DNA of 17,664 bases from an uncultured Clostridium sp. (GTDB lineage Bacteria > Bacillota > Clostridia > Lachnospirales > Lachnospiraceae). Below are positions 17,629 to 17,664 of this stretch, in pieces; within the stretch, counting starts at the first letter, position 1; each line of letters starts with the position of its first letter. A program made the position numbers and the translations under genes. The notes under the pieces were generated by a model. The model saw only the letters and a list, made by a program, of their open reading frames with translations. It made no database searches and was not told the DNA's origin. The stretch is taken from the NCBI GenBank assembly GCA_900541315.1, contig UQJF01000058.1, forward strand, positions 1 to 17,664, in the 5' to 3' direction.

Positions 17629-17664
17629 CTGTCTCTTATACACATCTCCGAGCCCACGAGACGG
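17629..17664. other. Illumina Nextera i7-side adapter (artefact)
   Basis: CTGTCTCTTATACACATCT (17629-17647) is the Tn5 mosaic end, CCGAGCCCACGAGAC (17648-17662) the read 2 linker, and GG (17663-17664) the first two bases of an i7 index. Genomic sequence therefore ends at 17628. The adapter adds a false start (GTG-TAT-AAG-AGA-CAG) in frame with the minus-strand gene. Confidence 0.98.

Overview
The window is a draft-assembly contig of ordinary chromosomal DNA, about 17.58 kb (51-17628), with untrimmed Illumina Nextera adapter at both ends (1-50 and 17629-17664). The gene set and style point to a Gram-positive anaerobe of the Clostridia, most likely Lachnospiraceae (Blautia, Roseburia or a relative). 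The reasons are strong AGGAGG ribosome sites, a TepA / dipeptidase / FtsK-SpoIIIE neighbourhood, formate-tetrahydrofolate ligase, SH3b-NlpC/P60 wall hydrolase architecture, and moderate GC content judged by eye. This placement comes from protein style, not from a search.

Layout, left to right. (1) The last 51 codons of an ABC permease, then its ATPase, which resembles the tryptophan/tyrosine-type or 'uncharacterised substrate' ABC systems; a long hairpin terminator closes the unit. (2) A membrane-anchored SH3b x4 + NlpC/P60 peptidoglycan hydrolase with its own extended -10 promoter and terminator. (3) A ClpP-fold TepA-like serine protease whose ribosome site lies inside that terminator, then an M19 dipeptidase. 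(4) A four-gene run on one strand: ftsK/spoIIIE, fhs, murE, murF. It starts at a good promoter followed by a perfect LexA-type palindrome and ends at a clear terminator. (5) An M18 aminopeptidase with terminator, then enolase with a strong extended -10 promoter and an operator-like dyad, then an AEC (auxin efflux carrier) family transporter. (6) On the minus strand, a class-I glutamine-amidotransferase-like (peptidase C26, PuuD type) hydrolase converging on the transporter.

Functionally, the centre of the window handles cell wall and division: DNA translocation at the septum (FtsK/SpoIIIE), muropeptide precursor ligation (MurE, MurF) and wall remodelling (NlpC/P60). Peptide turnover (M19, M18, C26 family), one-carbon metabolism (Fhs) and glycolysis (enolase) surround it. 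No intergenic stretch exceeds 300 bases; the longest is 1004-1231. I see no tRNA, rRNA, CRISPR array, insertion sequence, phage gene or defence system, and no convincing undescribed multi-gene system. The points most worth a second look are the probable SOS (LexA) box in front of ftsK, the terminator that overlaps a ribosome site, the operator-like dyads at transcription starts, and the adapter ends that create false protein N-termini.
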